Below, in pieces: positions 7,353-15,550 of a DNA stretch of 18,051 nucleotides. A program made the translations under genes and the position numbers. Source of the DNA: an uncultured Bacilli bacterium (lineage in GTDB: Bacteria; Bacillota_I; Bacilli_A; RF39; UBA660); contig CANRKW010000012.1 of the NCBI GenBank assembly GCA_947631345.1, forward strand, positions 1 through 18,051. Reading direction: 5' to 3'. Under the pieces are notes generated by a model. The model was not told the DNA's origin, did not search any database, and saw only the letters and a program-made list of their open reading frames with translations. Position 1 is the stretch's first letter. Every line of letters starts with the position of its first letter.

Positions 7353-8621
7353 TTATTTTAATTTTTCTAATAAATTTTCAAAATTAACAGAAATTTTTTC
7401 ATTAGTTTTAGTATCTTCTATTTCATAATTCATACCATCAAATTTATTTCCTAATATTATCATTTTAGGTGTACCTAATACATATACATCTTTTATTCTA
7501 TTTCCAATAGATAAATTTTCACGATCATCTATAATAGCAGATACATTATTTTCTAATAGATATGAATATAGTTTTTCTGCTTTAGTTTTATTATTTTCAT
7601 TATATATTATTTGTATTTTATAAGGCGCAATGTTATAAGGAAGGGAAAAACCTTTAATAGAATCATCTTTTTTTATAACACTACTTTCTAAAATATATGC
7701 AACTACTCTTCCTATTCCAATACCATAACATCCCATATAATAAGGTTTATTTTCTCCATTTTTATCAGTAAAATATAACTTCATAGAATTAGAATATTTA
7801 GTACCTAATTCAAAATTATTTCCTAATTCTATAGAATGATATTCCTTTAAATCTTGAATATTTGTTACACCAAATTTTTTTATAAATGTCTCTTTATCAT
7901 CAAAATCTAAAACTTCTTTATTTAAACCAATATTGTTTTTTTCATCATATAGTATTATATCTTCTCCTAAATTAGTAAATGCTTGATATTCAATAGATAC
8001 CCTTCCACCTATCGTGCCACCATCACTTATCACTGGTACAATATTTAAACCAATTCTGTTAAATATTTTCATATAAACTTCATTCATTTTATTAAATGTT
8101 TTATGCATTTCTTCTTCTGTTACATCAAATGAATAAGCATCCATCATAGTAAATGCTCTAGATCTAAATAAATATCCTCTTGCTCTTATTTCTTTTCTAA
8201 ATTTTTCTCCTATTTGGTAATATATAGTAGGTAAAGTTTTATATGAAGAAAGTCTATTTGAAGCAAATATAATTGCACTTTCTTCAGCTGTGGGTGCTAG
8301 GGAAAATTCTCCTAAATTGTTGTTTAATGTAAACATTATGTCTGACTCTTTTGTATAAACATCCCATCTATTAGACTGATTCCATATTTTTCTTGGCTGT
8401 AATTTAGGAAATTCAACTTGAATACAATCTATCTTATCTAATTCATCAATAATTATATTTTCAATATTTCTTTGTAATTTATTCCATATATTTCCATAAC
8501 CATAAATACCACTTTCAAATTGATACAATTCTCCAAGTTTTAATAATAAGTTTTGAATAGAATAATTACTTTCAACATCATTTAGATTTATCTTTTTTAT
8601 ATTTAATTTACTTAATCTCAT
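7353..8621 (-). CDS. proS: Prolyl-tRNA synthetase, short form without INS editing domain
   Basis: A class II synthetase of 422 residues. Motif 1 lies around FPKLQPRKIWNQSNRW (71-86), followed by FSLAPTAEES (106-115). Motif 2 is FRKEIRARGYLFRSRAFTMM with DAYSF (141-165); motif 3 is GCYGIGIGRVVAYILE (298-312). The C-terminal anticodon-binding domain starts about 327 (LPYNIAPYKIQIIY) and includes AIIDDRENLSIGNRIKD. Standard bacterial ProRS has about 565 residues with an INS editing domain between motifs 2 and 3; here only a short linker is present, so Ala-tRNA(Pro) cannot be cleared in cis. In the motif usually read as SHEF, the sequence is SIEY (209-212), and the usual nearby cysteines are absent. 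AAAGGAAG precedes the ATG. The T-box leader with a CCU specifier supports the proline assignment. Confidence 0.88.
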   Translation of the reverse strand: MRLSKLNIKKINLNDVESNYSIQNLLLKLGELYQFESGIYGYGNIWNKLQRNIENIIIDELDKIDCIQVEFPKLQPRKIWNQSNRWDVYTKESDIMFTLNNNLGEFSLAPTAEESAIIFASNRLSSYKTLPTIYYQIGEKFRKEIRARGYLFRSRAFTMMDAYSFDVTEEEMHKTFNKMNEVYMKIFNRIGLNIVPVISDGGTIGGRVSIEYQAFTNLGEDIILYDEKNNIGLNKEVLDFDDKETFIKKFGVTNIQDLKEYHSIELGNNFELGTKYSNSMKLYFTDKNGENKPYYMGCYGIGIGRVVAYILESSVIKKDDSIKGFSLPYNIAPYKIQIIYNENNKTKAEKLYSYLLENNVSAIIDDRENLSIGNRIKDVYVLGTPKMIILGNKFDGMNYEIEDTKTNEKISVNFENLLEKLK

Positions 8622-8641
8622 ATATACTTCCTTTCTTTATC

Positions 8642-8691
8642 AAAAAAAGGATAGAACCATTAGGAGTCTAAAATAGACGGTGCCATCCTTT
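8642..8691 (-). terminator. Regulated terminator of the proS T-box
   Basis: On the minus strand AAAGGAT (8691-8685) pairs with ATCCTTT (8652-8646). Inside it ACC pairs with GGT, and GTCTA pairs with TAGAC. A run of seven T residues ends at 8642. The left arm contains the start of the T-box sequence, so terminator and tRNA-bound antiterminator are mutually exclusive. Confidence 0.85.
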
Positions 8692-8841
8692 ATTTATCTT
8701 AATTTATATAACGGTTATTAACCGAAAATGTTTACATTTCACTTAAAGGTAGGAACTTTTAATTAATTCTGTTATCTTACACCAAACGATAACTCTCTAT
8801 AAGAATATACATAAAAGTATTGTCCTCATCAAAGATTTACA
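8642..8841 (-). promoter_or_regulatory. T-box riboswitch (proline) in the proS leader
   Basis: Read on the minus strand from about 8841, the leader contains GATGAGGACA (8830-8821) and the AGAGAG box (8798-8793). A distal hairpin follows: GTTATC (8793-8788) pairs with GATAAC (8776-8771) around the conserved loop GTTTGGTGTAA. The specifier region reads AAAAGTT-CCT-ACC, placing CCU (proline) at 8753-8751. Small hairpins follow, including CGGTT/AACCG (8724-8712). The T-box TGGCACCGTC is at 8685-8676 and then the terminator. Uncharged tRNA(Pro) would bind the specifier and T-box and allow read-through into proS. The variable T-box base is C, which pairs with G73, whereas bacterial tRNA(Pro) normally has A73. 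Confidence 0.9.
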
Positions 8842-8847
8842 AGATAA

Positions 8848-8876
8848 ATAATATCATATTAATAAAAATCTGTCAA
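8848..8876 (-). promoter_or_regulatory. Sigma-A type promoter of proS
   Basis: On the minus strand TTGACA (8876-8871) is followed by a 17-base spacer ending TGA and then TATTAT (8853-8848). This gives consensus -35, ideal spacing and an extended -10. The predicted transcript start near 8841 lies just before the T-box stem I. Confidence 0.85.
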
Positions 8877-8890
8877 ATTCGCAAAAAATC

Positions 8891-8919
8891 TTGATATTTT
8901 CCCATATTTATCGTATAAT
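8891..8919 (+). promoter_or_regulatory. Sigma-A type promoter of rpsD
   Basis: TTGATA (8891-8896), a 17-base spacer and TATAAT (8914-8919). Transcription would start near 8926, giving a leader of about 157 bases before rpsD. It is divergent from the proS promoter; the two -35 boxes are 14 bases apart. Confidence 0.85.
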
Positions 8920-8925
8920 CTAACG

Positions 8926-9075
8926 TATGGAAGAAATGGCAACTATTGTTTAGTTAATAATGTGTTTATTCTTCAAAAGAAGTGATAAGTAACTAGCCAT
9001 TAGTGAAAATCTCTAAATAAACACCCTAGTAATTAGAACATAGATAAACATACTTCCAAATATTAAAAAAGGAGG
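8926..9075 (+). promoter_or_regulatory. Structured rpsD leader, probable S4 autoregulatory element
   Basis: Several complementary segments lie in this 150-base leader. TGGAAG (8928-8933) pairs with CTTCCA (9053-9058). AATGGC (8935-8940) pairs with GCCATT (8996-9001). GTGTTTATT (8962-8970) pairs with AATAAACAC (9016-9024). A small hairpin CTTC-AAAA-GAAG lies at 8971-8982 and AACTA/TAGTT at 8941-8955. The second and third helices interleave, which is the layout of a pseudoknot. In Bacillus, rpsD is known to be repressed by its own product through the leader. The Shine-Dalgarno AAAGGAGG (9068-9075) lies just outside the outer helix. The function is inferred from position and pairing. Confidence 0.65.
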
Positions 9076-9082
9076 CGTTTAT

Positions 9083-9682
9083 ATGGCAAGATACACAGGA
9101 CCTGCTTTTAGAAAATCTAGAAGACTTGGGTTTAGTACTTTAGAAAATGGTAAAGACTTAAGAAAAAGAAATACTGCTCCTGGTCAACATGGAACAAGTA
9201 GAAAAAAATTAAGTGAATATGGAATCCAATTACAAGAAAAGCAAAAAGTTAGAACTATGTATGGTCTTACTGAAAAGCAATTCAGAAAAACATTTGAAAC
9301 AGCTGGTAAGAAAAAAGGTAAACATGGTGAAAACTTACTAATAATGCTTGAAAGTAGACTTGATAATTTAGTATATCGTATGGGACTTGCTAAAACAAGA
9401 AGAGCAAGTAGACAAATTGTTAACCATGGACATATTTTAGTTAATGGAAAAAATGTAAATATTCCATCTTATCAAGTTAAACCTGGTGATACTATTAGTG
9501 TAAAAGAAAGTTCAATGAATCATCCAGTTATAAATGAGTGTTTAGAATTAAATTACAGCAAACCTAATTTTGTAACTTTTGATGCTAATAAAAAATCTGG
9601 TACTTATGTAAGATATCCAGAAAGAGAAGAACTTAATGCTGAAATTAATGAGTCATTAATAGTTGAATTCTATAATAGATAA
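9083..9682 (+). CDS. rpsD: 30S ribosomal protein S4
   Basis: A 199-residue protein starting [18 protein letters not shown], with NTAPGQHG and [19 protein letters not shown], as in all bacterial S4. The S4 RNA-binding domain spans about residues 91-150 ([20 protein letters not shown], then [22 protein letters not shown] in two parts), and the end is [27 protein letters not shown]. The N-terminal zinc cysteines are absent, so this is the C-minus form. S4 is a primary 16S rRNA binder that nucleates 30S assembly and in Firmicutes also represses its own gene. It stands alone in the genome here, with its own promoter, structured leader and terminator. AAAGGAGG ends 7 bases before the ATG. Confidence 0.97.
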   Translation: MARYTGPAFRKSRRLGFSTLENGKDLRKRNTAPGQHGTSRKKLSEYGIQLQEKQKVRTMYGLTEKQFRKTFETAGKKKGKHGENLLIMLESRLDNLVYRMGLAKTRRASRQIVNHGHILVNGKNVNIPSYQVKPGDTISVKESSMNHPVINECLELNYSKPNFVTFDANKKSGTYVRYPEREELNAEINESLIVEFYNR

Positions 9683-9705
9683 AATATCCAAATTGGATAT
9701 TTTTT
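9681..9705 (+). terminator. rpsD intrinsic terminator
   Basis: AAAATATCC (9681-9689) pairs with GGATATTTT (9695-9703) around a 5-base loop and runs into T residues up to 9705. The stem begins within the rpsD stop codon. Confidence 0.8.
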
Positions 9706-9714
9706 CATTTAAAT

Positions 9715-9741
9715 AAAAAACTCACATTATTGTGGGTTTTT
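9715..9741. terminator. Terminator of ftsZ, possibly bidirectional
   Basis: AAAAA-CTCACA (9716-9726) pairs with TGTGGG-TTTTT (9731-9741) around TTAT, with one G-T type mismatch in the stem. On the minus strand it follows ftsZ directly, overlapping its stop codon, and ends in a T run. On the plus strand it backs up the rpsD terminator. Confidence 0.75.
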
Positions 9742-10810
9742 ATATATCTCTATCTCTTAAAAATGGAGGTAAGTCATCAAAGTCATTTTTTACTGTTTGA
9801 TGTGAATTAATATTTACATTACTTGCTTCTTGATATGTATTATATAATGGTGTTGTTTCATCTTCAAAGCCAGTTGCTATTACTGTAACTATTGCTTCAT
9901 CAGTTAATGTGTCATTTATTACAGCACCAAATATTATGTTTATATCTGTATTTGCTGCTTGTCTTATTACTTCTGCTGCATCTTCTGCTTCAAAAAGTGT
10001 TAAACTATTTCCTCCGGTTATATTAATTATACAATCAGTTGCTCCGTTTATTGTTGTTTCCAAAAGTGGACTTGATACTGCTTGTTTTGCTGCTTCAATT
10101 GCCCTGTTTTCACCAAATCCAACACCTATTCCAATAAGTGCTTGTCCTCTATTTTCCATTATTGCTTTTACATCTGCGAAGTCTAGATTAACAAGTCCTG
10201 GAACACTTATTAAGTCAGATATTGATTGTACACCTAATCTTAATACATTATCTACTTCTTTAAATGCATCTTTCATTGGTGTTGTTTTATCAATTAAATC
10301 TCTTAATCTGTCATTTGGTATAACTACATATGTATCTACGTGTTTTTTTAATTCGTCTAGTCCTAATAAAGCGTGATCCATACGTTTTTTACCTTCAAAC
10401 TTAAATGGCTTTGTAACAATTGCAACAGTTAAGCATCCTAATCCTTGGGCTATTTCAGCAATTACTGGGGCTGCACCAGTTCCAGTACCACCACCTAAAC
10501 CACAAGTTACGAATACCATATCAGCTCCTCTTAAGGCATCTTCTATTTCATTTCTGCTTTCAAGTGCTGCCTCTCTTCCAACTTCTGGGTCAGCTCCTGC
10601 ACCTAGGCCATCTGTAATTGAAGCACCAATTTGCAATTTTGTTTCAGCTAAACTAGTATTTAATATTTGCAAATCAGTATTAGCAACTATAAATTCTACT
10701 CCTTTAAGTCCAGTTTCTATCATTCGGTTTACGGCATTACATCCGCCTCCACCTACACCTATTACTTTAATTTTTGCTATTTGTAGCATTTCTAATGGGG
10801 TTTCTTGCAT
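9740..10810 (-). CDS. ftsZ: Cell division GTPase FtsZ
   Basis: The tubulin homologue that builds the Z ring. Visible are the N-terminal nucleotide-binding [14 protein letters not shown], the tubulin signature GGGTGTG (106-112), the T7-loop [11 protein letters not shown] that completes the neighbour's GTPase site, and the conserved C-terminal peptide [12 protein letters not shown], which docks FtsA and SepF. The linker before that peptide is short, about 27 residues. I choose ATG 10808-10810: AGAGGAG ends 8 bases upstream, while an in-frame GTG at 10817-10819 overlaps that signal. The product is then 356 residues. ftsA ends 14 bases upstream, so the two are co-transcribed. Confidence 0.96.
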   Translation of the reverse strand: MQETPLEMLQIAKIKVIGVGGGGCNAVNRMIETGLKGVEFIVANTDLQILNTSLAETKLQIGASITDGLGAGADPEVGREAALESRNEIEDALRGADMVFVTCGLGGGTGTGAAPVIAEIAQGLGCLTVAIVTKPFKFEGKKRMDHALLGLDELKKHVDTYVVIPNDRLRDLIDKTTPMKDAFKEVDNVLRLGVQSISDLISVPGLVNLDFADVKAIMENRGQALIGIGVGFGENRAIEAAKQAVSSPLLETTINGATDCIINITGGNSLTLFEAEDAAEVIRQAANTDINIIFGAVINDTLTDEAIVTVIATGFEDETTPLYNTYQEASNVNINSHQTVKNDFDDLPPFLRDRDI

Positions 10811-10824
10811 TTTACACACTCCTC

Positions 10825-12063
10825 TTAATTATCAAAAAAGTAACTATATACTTTTCCTAATAAACTATTTCCATCTATTTTCTTTTTACTTACAAACAAT
10901 TCTTCTTGAGATTCTTCTTCTATTGTAGAAGCTAATTTATCTCTAAACTTTAATTTTTCATTATAATATTTAATAATTCCTAAAGCACTACTAAAACGAT
11001 TATTCCTTACACCTATGTCTTCTACTCTAGTTACATCTTTAGTTTTTCCAAAAACTTCTCTAAATACTTCTTGGAAACCTTCTATTTCAGTAGCACCTCC
11101 TACCATTATTATATAACTTAAATCACTTTTTGTTAAGAGATTTATTTGTTTTTTTGAAAGTTCTAGTATTTCTTTTATTCTAGAATATACGATTTCGCTT
11201 ACCTCGTACTGATTTATTTTAATATGTTCATCATTTTTTGTCAAGCACTCTATTATTTCACTAGTACTTGCATCATTTTTATGTGCAAAGGCAAAATGTT
11301 CTTTTATTTTTTTGCTATCTTCTATTTTTAAGTCATAAATATAGCTTATATCTCTATCTACATTTCTTCCTCCAACATCTAGTACTAAAGAACCTACTAA
11401 AATATCTTCATTTATTACACTTATTTCAGTTTTATGCGCACCTATATTTATAACAGCACCTACTAAATTTTTATATTCAGGTTTTCTAAATTCATAGTAG
11501 TCTGCCATACCTCCTAAAGCAATTTGGGCTACTTTTATTCCTAAAGTTTCTAATATTTTTATAACTGAATATATATTTTCTTTTGGAATAGTACTTATTA
11601 TAGAATTAACAGCTAATTTATCAGCAATTTTTCCTTTAGGATTTTTAGTTATTTCACTATCTCCTACTAGAAATTCAGTTGCTTCTACACTAACTAATTC
11701 TCTTTTACCTTCTATTTTATTATAAATACTATCTTCTAATACTTTAGTTATATCACTACCATTTATAGTTTTACTTTCTCTTTTAATATCTATATATCCT
11801 TCAGATTTAGTAAACATTACATCATATGATGGCACTAATAAGACTATTTTATCTAATTTAATACCAATTACATCTTCTGTTCTTTTTAATGCTTCTTTGA
11901 TACTACTTAATGCTTGTTCTTCATCTACAATTATTCCTTTTTTTATTCCATTTGATTTTACTTCAGAACACGCTAAAACAAATAACTCATCATTATATAT
12001 TTCACCAACTAATACTTTTATACTATTAGAGCCTAAATCTAAACTTGTTATTATTTGTTTCAT
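10825..12063 (-). CDS. ftsA: Cell division protein FtsA
   Basis: An actin-fold membrane tether for FtsZ, 412 residues. Phosphate-1 loop [14 protein letters not shown] (8-21), the 1C subdomain around residues 85-160, phosphate-2 region [16 protein letters not shown] (202-217), adenosine motif [10 protein letters not shown] (321-330), and a C-terminal amphipathic helix [13 protein letters not shown] at the very end for membrane attachment. In phosphate-2 the usual aspartate reads asparagine (N206), which may alter ATP hydrolysis; whether this is common in relatives cannot be told here. GGAGG stands 4 bases before the ATG. The gene has its own promoter and is followed by ftsZ. No ftsQ or mur genes precede it, unlike the classic dcw cluster. 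Confidence 0.93.
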   Translation of the reverse strand: MKQIITSLDLGSNSIKVLVGEIYNDELFVLACSEVKSNGIKKGIIVDEEQALSSIKEALKRTEDVIGIKLDKIVLLVPSYDVMFTKSEGYIDIKRESKTINGSDITKVLEDSIYNKIEGKRELVSVEATEFLVGDSEITKNPKGKIADKLAVNSIISTIPKENIYSVIKILETLGIKVAQIALGGMADYYEFRKPEYKNLVGAVINIGAHKTEISVINEDILVGSLVLDVGGRNVDRDISYIYDLKIEDSKKIKEHFAFAHKNDASTSEIIECLTKNDEHIKINQYEVSEIVYSRIKEILELSKKQINLLTKSDLSYIIMVGGATEIEGFQEVFREVFGKTKDVTRVEDIGVRNNRFSSALGIIKYYNEKLKFRDKLASTIEEESQEELFVSKKKIDGNSLLGKVYSYFFDN

Positions 12064-12087
12064 ATAACCTCCATATCTTGTAAATTA

Positions 12088-12096
12088 ATTATATCA
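12088..12096 (-). promoter_or_regulatory. Extended -10 promoter of ftsA-ftsZ
   Basis: On the minus strand this reads TGA-TATAAT, a perfect extended -10, 24 bases before the ftsA ATG. The expected -35 position reads TTTTAA, a poor match. Combined with the terminator just upstream (12119-12151), ftsAZ forms a separate transcription unit. Confidence 0.7.
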
Positions 12097-12118
12097 GATT
12101 ATTTTTAATTTTAAAAGT

Positions 12119-12151
12119 AAAATAAAAGACTTATTGTATAAATATAAGTCT
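12119..12151 (-). terminator. Terminator of the sepF-divIVA-mscS-ppaC unit
   Basis: On the minus strand AGACTTAT (12151-12144) pairs with ATAAGTCT (12134-12127) around a 9-base loop, followed by the T-rich tract TTTATTTTACTTTT. The stem overlaps the stop codon of ppaC. Confidence 0.75.
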
Positions 12152-13766
12152 ATTTTTCTAAAACGTCCATTATAAAAGGTACTACTTGCTTTTTTCTACT
12201 TACACATTTATCTAGAAAATCTCCTAATTTTAATTTAGGTTTATTAAATGCTTTTCTTAATAAAGATATTCCTTCTTCATTAGTTATTATGTAACTTCCA
12301 TTTTTAACTATATCAGTTACTAAAAATATAAAATAGTCATTTTTTGTTTCTAATCTTTTTTCTTCTATTTTTTCTAAATATTCATTTACTTTACTTAATA
12401 TAGTTTCATAATCCATAGTAAATGTTTGACTTACTGTAAATGTTTTATCATTAACTGTGAATGTTTTTAAGTCCATACTTATTATTTCTTCAATAGTACC
12501 ATCTAATTTAGTTCCTGCTTTAAACATTTCATTAGAATATTTATTTAAGTCAAGTTTAGCTATTTTATTAAGTTCAGAGACTATTTTTTTATCAATTATT
12601 GTTGTAGTAGGACTTTTGAGCATCAATGTATCAGAAATTATTCCAGATAACATTAATCCCGCGATTTGTTTAGTTATTTTTACATTATTTTCTTTATATA
12701 AATAGTATATTATAGTATTAGTACTTCCTACTGTCATATTTCTAAAGTTAATTGGAAATGATGTATTTATTGAACCTATTTTATGATGATCTACTATTTC
12801 AGTTATTTCTGCTTCTAATATTCCAATTGCGCTTTGATCAATTTCATTATGATCTACTAATATAACTTTTCTTTTATTAAATTTGTTTATTTCTGATTTT
12901 CTAAGTAAACCTTTACATATATTATTTTTATCTACTACTGGATAATTGTCTATTTTTAAGTTACTGCTCCAGTCTTGAAAATCTGTATAATAGTCATTTT
13001 CATGTACTACAAAAGGACTATTTTCATTTAGTATTTTTTTAATATAATTACTATACATAATCAATCTAGATGTTTCAAAAGTATCTAAATGTGTTCTTAT
13101 TATATTAACTTTATTCTTTTTAGCTAATTTTATATGTTCTTTTTTTATTTCTCTATTTCCTACTACTATTATTAGTTTTACTTTATTATTAATAGCAAGA
13201 TCTATTATATAATGTCTATCTCCTACTATAATTATATCATCTTCATTTAAACTTACAGCATTTTCAAATGTAGCATGAGAAAAGGCTACTGCTTTTACTT
13301 TACCAGATATTTCTAAAGAACTTTGTACTATTTTTTCTCCATCAAGTGTGTTTAATATGTTATCATAACTTGTTTCAATTATGTTATCTTTAATATTTAG
13401 TAATTTATTAAGCATATCTTTTGCTGTTATTAAATTGATTAAGTGTCCAGTTTCATCTACAATAGGTACACCTGTAGTATTTTCTTTAATCATATAGTTA
13501 TATACATCTATTACTGAACTATACAAATCTAAAAAGGTGTTCTTTCTATAATTAACATCTTTTATTTTTAATTTAACATCATTTAAATATTTTGGAGTTT
13601 TTACATTAAAATAGTTTAAAACAAATTCTGTTTCTTTATTTATTGGACCTAAAACTTTTTCTTCAACGTTAAAACCTATCGCTCTTTTTAAATTAGCCAA
13701 AGTTATTGAAGCACATACTGAATCAGTATCTGGGTTTAAATGTCCAAAAACATACATTTTTTCCAT
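12150..13766 (-). CDS. ppaC: Manganese-dependent inorganic pyrophosphatase with CBS-DRTGG insert
   Basis: A family II (DHH) pyrophosphatase that splits PPi to phosphate, pulling biosynthetic reactions forward in the cytosol. Metal ligands are visible in GHLNPDTDSV (8-17), VDHNE (304-308), DHH (326-328) and SDT (378-380); the C-terminal substrate motif SRKKQ is at 523-527. Between the first and second metal motifs lies a regulatory insert of two CBS half-regions flanking a DRTGG domain, which in this subfamily binds adenine nucleotides and tunes activity. At 538 residues it has the length of the CBS-DRTGG form. I choose ATG 13764-13766 because GGTGA ends 5 bases upstream; an in-frame ATG at 13776-13778 would overlap it. 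A possible internal promoter (TTGATT, 15 bases, TGT-TATAAC, 13819-13793) lies before it. Confidence 0.92.
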   Translation of the reverse strand: MEKMYVFGHLNPDTDSVCASITLANLKRAIGFNVEEKVLGPINKETEFVLNYFNVKTPKYLNDVKLKIKDVNYRKNTFLDLYSSVIDVYNYMIKENTTGVPIVDETGHLINLITAKDMLNKLLNIKDNIIETSYDNILNTLDGEKIVQSSLEISGKVKAVAFSHATFENAVSLNEDDIIIVGDRHYIIDLAINNKVKLIIVVGNREIKKEHIKLAKKNKVNIIRTHLDTFETSRLIMYSNYIKKILNENSPFVVHENDYYTDFQDWSSNLKIDNYPVVDKNNICKGLLRKSEINKFNKRKVILVDHNEIDQSAIGILEAEITEIVDHHKIGSINTSFPINFRNMTVGSTNTIIYYLYKENNVKITKQIAGLMLSGIISDTLMLKSPTTTIIDKKIVSELNKIAKLDLNKYSNEMFKAGTKLDGTIEEIISMDLKTFTVNDKTFTVSQTFTMDYETILSKVNEYLEKIEEKRLETKNDYFIFLVTDIVKNGSYIITNEEGISLLRKAFNKPKLKLGDFLDKCVSRKKQVVPFIMDVLEK

Positions 13767-13815
13767 AATTATCACCATTCCAAGTTATTAATGTTATAAC
13801 AAAATAAGCATAAAA

Positions 13816-14631
13816 TCAAGCATTTTCTTTTATATATACATCTAATTTATTATAAGGTATTTCTATATTATTTTTATCAAATTCTTCTTTTATAATCTTT
13901 TGGGCTATTCTTTTTACACCAAAATGTGTATATGGATTACATAATATTGTTATTTTATAAGTAATTGAACTTGAATCAAAAGAATCTAACCCTAATATTT
14001 CTACTTTACCTTTTACATTTTCGATTTTTTCTAATTTTGGTTTTAATTTATTTATTACATTTTCTAATTTATCTAAATCAGTAGTATAACTTACAGGAAG
14101 TTCTAACACTAGTAATGTGTCACACTCTGAATAGTTAGTTATTGTTGTTATACTTGAGTTTGCTATTGTAAATATTTCTCCAGTATAAGCTTTTAATTTA
14201 GTAGTTTGAAAACCTAAACTAATTACTTCTCCAGTAAAATCGTTTATTTTAACTATATCTCCTATATTATATCTATTATCAAATATAATAAACATACCAG
14301 ATAACATATTTCTAATAGTATCTTGTAAAGCAAGTCCTAAAACAACTCCTGCAATACCTAAACTTGCAATTATTTTGGATGTATCTACCCCATATACTTC
14401 TAATATTAGTAAAATAACTATAATTATAATTAAATATCTAATAACACTTTTTAATAAATTGATTATAGTTTGTTCTTTTTTATGAGCATTTTGTTTAGTT
14501 CTTCTTTTTATTATGTTATTTATAAGTCTACTAATTACTTTAAATGTCAAAAATCCAAGTAAAATATATACTATTGGTGATATAAAATACTTAGATGTAA
14601 AAAGTTTTAATATTTTTCTTAATATTTTCAT
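13816..14631 (-). CDS. Small-conductance mechanosensitive channel (MscS family)
   Basis: A 271-residue membrane channel that opens under membrane tension to release solutes on osmotic downshock. Three membrane helices: about 16-34, 62-79 and the pore-lining TM3 at about 85-118 (GVDTSKIIASLGIAGVVLGL then ALQDTIRNMLSGMFIIFDN), with the Gly/Ala pattern of MscS. The beta domain follows (YNIGDIVKINDFTGEV, then ANSSITTITNYS) and an alpha/beta C-terminal vestibule domain. AAAGGAAGT precedes the ATG. It lies 32 bases downstream of divIVA in the same operon. Placement within a division gene cluster is unusual; a link between envelope tension and division is only a thought. Confidence 0.93.
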   Translation of the reverse strand: MKILRKILKLFTSKYFISPIVYILLGFLTFKVISRLINNIIKRRTKQNAHKKEQTIINLLKSVIRYLIIIIVILLILEVYGVDTSKIIASLGIAGVVLGLALQDTIRNMLSGMFIIFDNRYNIGDIVKINDFTGEVISLGFQTTKLKAYTGEIFTIANSSITTITNYSECDTLLVLELPVSYTTDLDKLENVINKLKPKLEKIENVKGKVEILGLDSFDSSSITYKITILCNPYTHFGVKRIAQKIIKEEFDKNNIEIPYNKLDVYIKENA

Positions 14632-14663
14632 ATTTAACTTCCTTTAATTCAAAAAAATGAGAT

Positions 14664-15107
14664 TTAGTAATCATCATTTTTCATATCCAATTTATCCATT
14701 TCTTCTATTACTTCTAGTTGTCCTTCTATTATTGTTCTTAATTTTCTTTTTAATTCTTTTACATTTCTTTTAAGTCTTTCTGCGGTCTCACTTGCTTTTT
14801 CTGCTTTAATAAGGGCATCATTTATTATTCTGTTAGCATTTCTTCTCGCTTCATTTATTAAGTTTTCCGACTCACGTCTAGCCATTTTCTTTATGTCATC
14901 CCCAGCAGTTTCAGCATTAAAAATAGCGTGATTCATCCTACTCTCAATGTTTTTATAATACTCTAATTTTTCATTTAATTCATCTATTTTTTTATCGGCT
15001 TCTTTTTTACTATTAAGTAGTCTTTCATATTCAACTATTACATTATCTAAATACTGTTTTACTTCCTCTTTATTATAGCCTCTAAAAACTGTAGAAAAGT
15101 TTTTCAT
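14664..15107 (-). CDS. divIVA: Cell division/polarity protein DivIVA
   Basis: A 147-residue coiled-coil protein. The N-terminal lipid-binding domain includes VFRGYNKEEVKQYLDNV (7-23), where F8-R9 correspond to the membrane-inserting Phe-Arg of the Bacillus protein; the sequence before it is about nine residues shorter than in Bacillus. Coiled-coil heptads run from about residue 25 to 135, with the central DIKKMARRESENLINEARR typical of DivIVA. It senses negative curvature and gathers at septa and poles, recruiting division and growth proteins. GAGGGTG precedes the ATG. It follows sepF by 21 bases, the same neighbourhood as in Bacillus and Streptococcus, although ylmG and ylmH, usually between them, are missing. 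Confidence 0.92.
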   Translation of the reverse strand: MKNFSTVFRGYNKEEVKQYLDNVIVEYERLLNSKKEADKKIDELNEKLEYYKNIESRMNHAIFNAETAGDDIKKMARRESENLINEARRNANRIINDALIKAEKASETAERLKRNVKELKRKLRTIIEGQLEVIEEMDKLDMKNDDY

Positions 15108-15128
15108 AGGACACCCTCTTTTTTAAAA

Positions 15129-15518
15129 TTACCAATCTTCCCCTTTATCATTATCAGTTTTTTCTTCTGATATTGAACCTTGTACATCTATGTTTTTAGG
15201 AGTACATAGATATATTCCTTCTCCAATTTTTTGTAAGTCTCCGCCAATTGCATATAAAGTTCCACTTAAAAAATCGATTATTCTTTTAGCTTGATCAACT
15301 GTTACTCTTTTAAAATTTACTACTACACTATTTCTTGATTTTAAATGATCTGCAATTCCTTGACTTTCACTATAAGCACGTGGTTCAACTAAAATCATTT
15401 TGTTTGAAGAATTGCTTTTTTTAGAATCTGCTTCACTAATAGTGTAATATTCGTCTTCTGTTAATGTATCAACATCATCTTCTTTTGTTTCAAATATTTT
15501 AAAATTTTTGAATGCCAT
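15129..15518 (-). CDS. sepF: Cell division protein SepF
   Basis: A 129-residue Z-ring membrane anchor. The short N-terminal helix MAFKNFKIF could insert into the membrane. A flexible acidic linker follows (about 12-40), then the core dimerisation fold [19 protein letters not shown] (41-59), [20 protein letters not shown] and [20 protein letters not shown]. SepF binds the FtsZ C-terminal peptide and bends membranes, acting in parallel with FtsA; both anchors are encoded in this window. AGGAGG stands 7 bases before the ATG, and a good promoter at 15551-15579 makes it the first gene of the unit. The C-terminal tail is acidic ([13 protein letters not shown]). Confidence 0.93.
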   Translation of the reverse strand: MAFKNFKIFETKEDDVDTLTEDEYYTISEADSKKSNSSNKMILVEPRAYSESQGIADHLKSRNSVVVNFKRVTVDQAKRIIDFLSGTLYAIGGDLQKIGEGIYLCTPKNIDVQGSISEEKTDNDKGEDW

Positions 15519-15550
15519 TATGTATCCTCCTAATTATCTTTATCATAATT

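Noticed and set aside
9909..10617. Open frames on the plus strand opposite ftsZ
   Set aside because: They are antisense to well-conserved ftsZ codons, have no Shine-Dalgarno and low-complexity Leu/Ser-rich translations; they are shadows.
10811..10819. GTG at 10817-10819 as start of ftsZ
   Set aside because: It overlaps the AGGAG that serves the ATG at 10808-10810, and would add only MCK before the normal N-terminus.
11268..11453. Plus-strand open frame opposite ftsA
   Set aside because: Translation is a His/Leu/Phe-rich string with no ribosome-binding site, opposite a clear ftsA.
12457..12705. Plus-strand open frame opposite ppaC
   Set aside because: Antisense to the catalytic domain of ppaC and without its own start signals.
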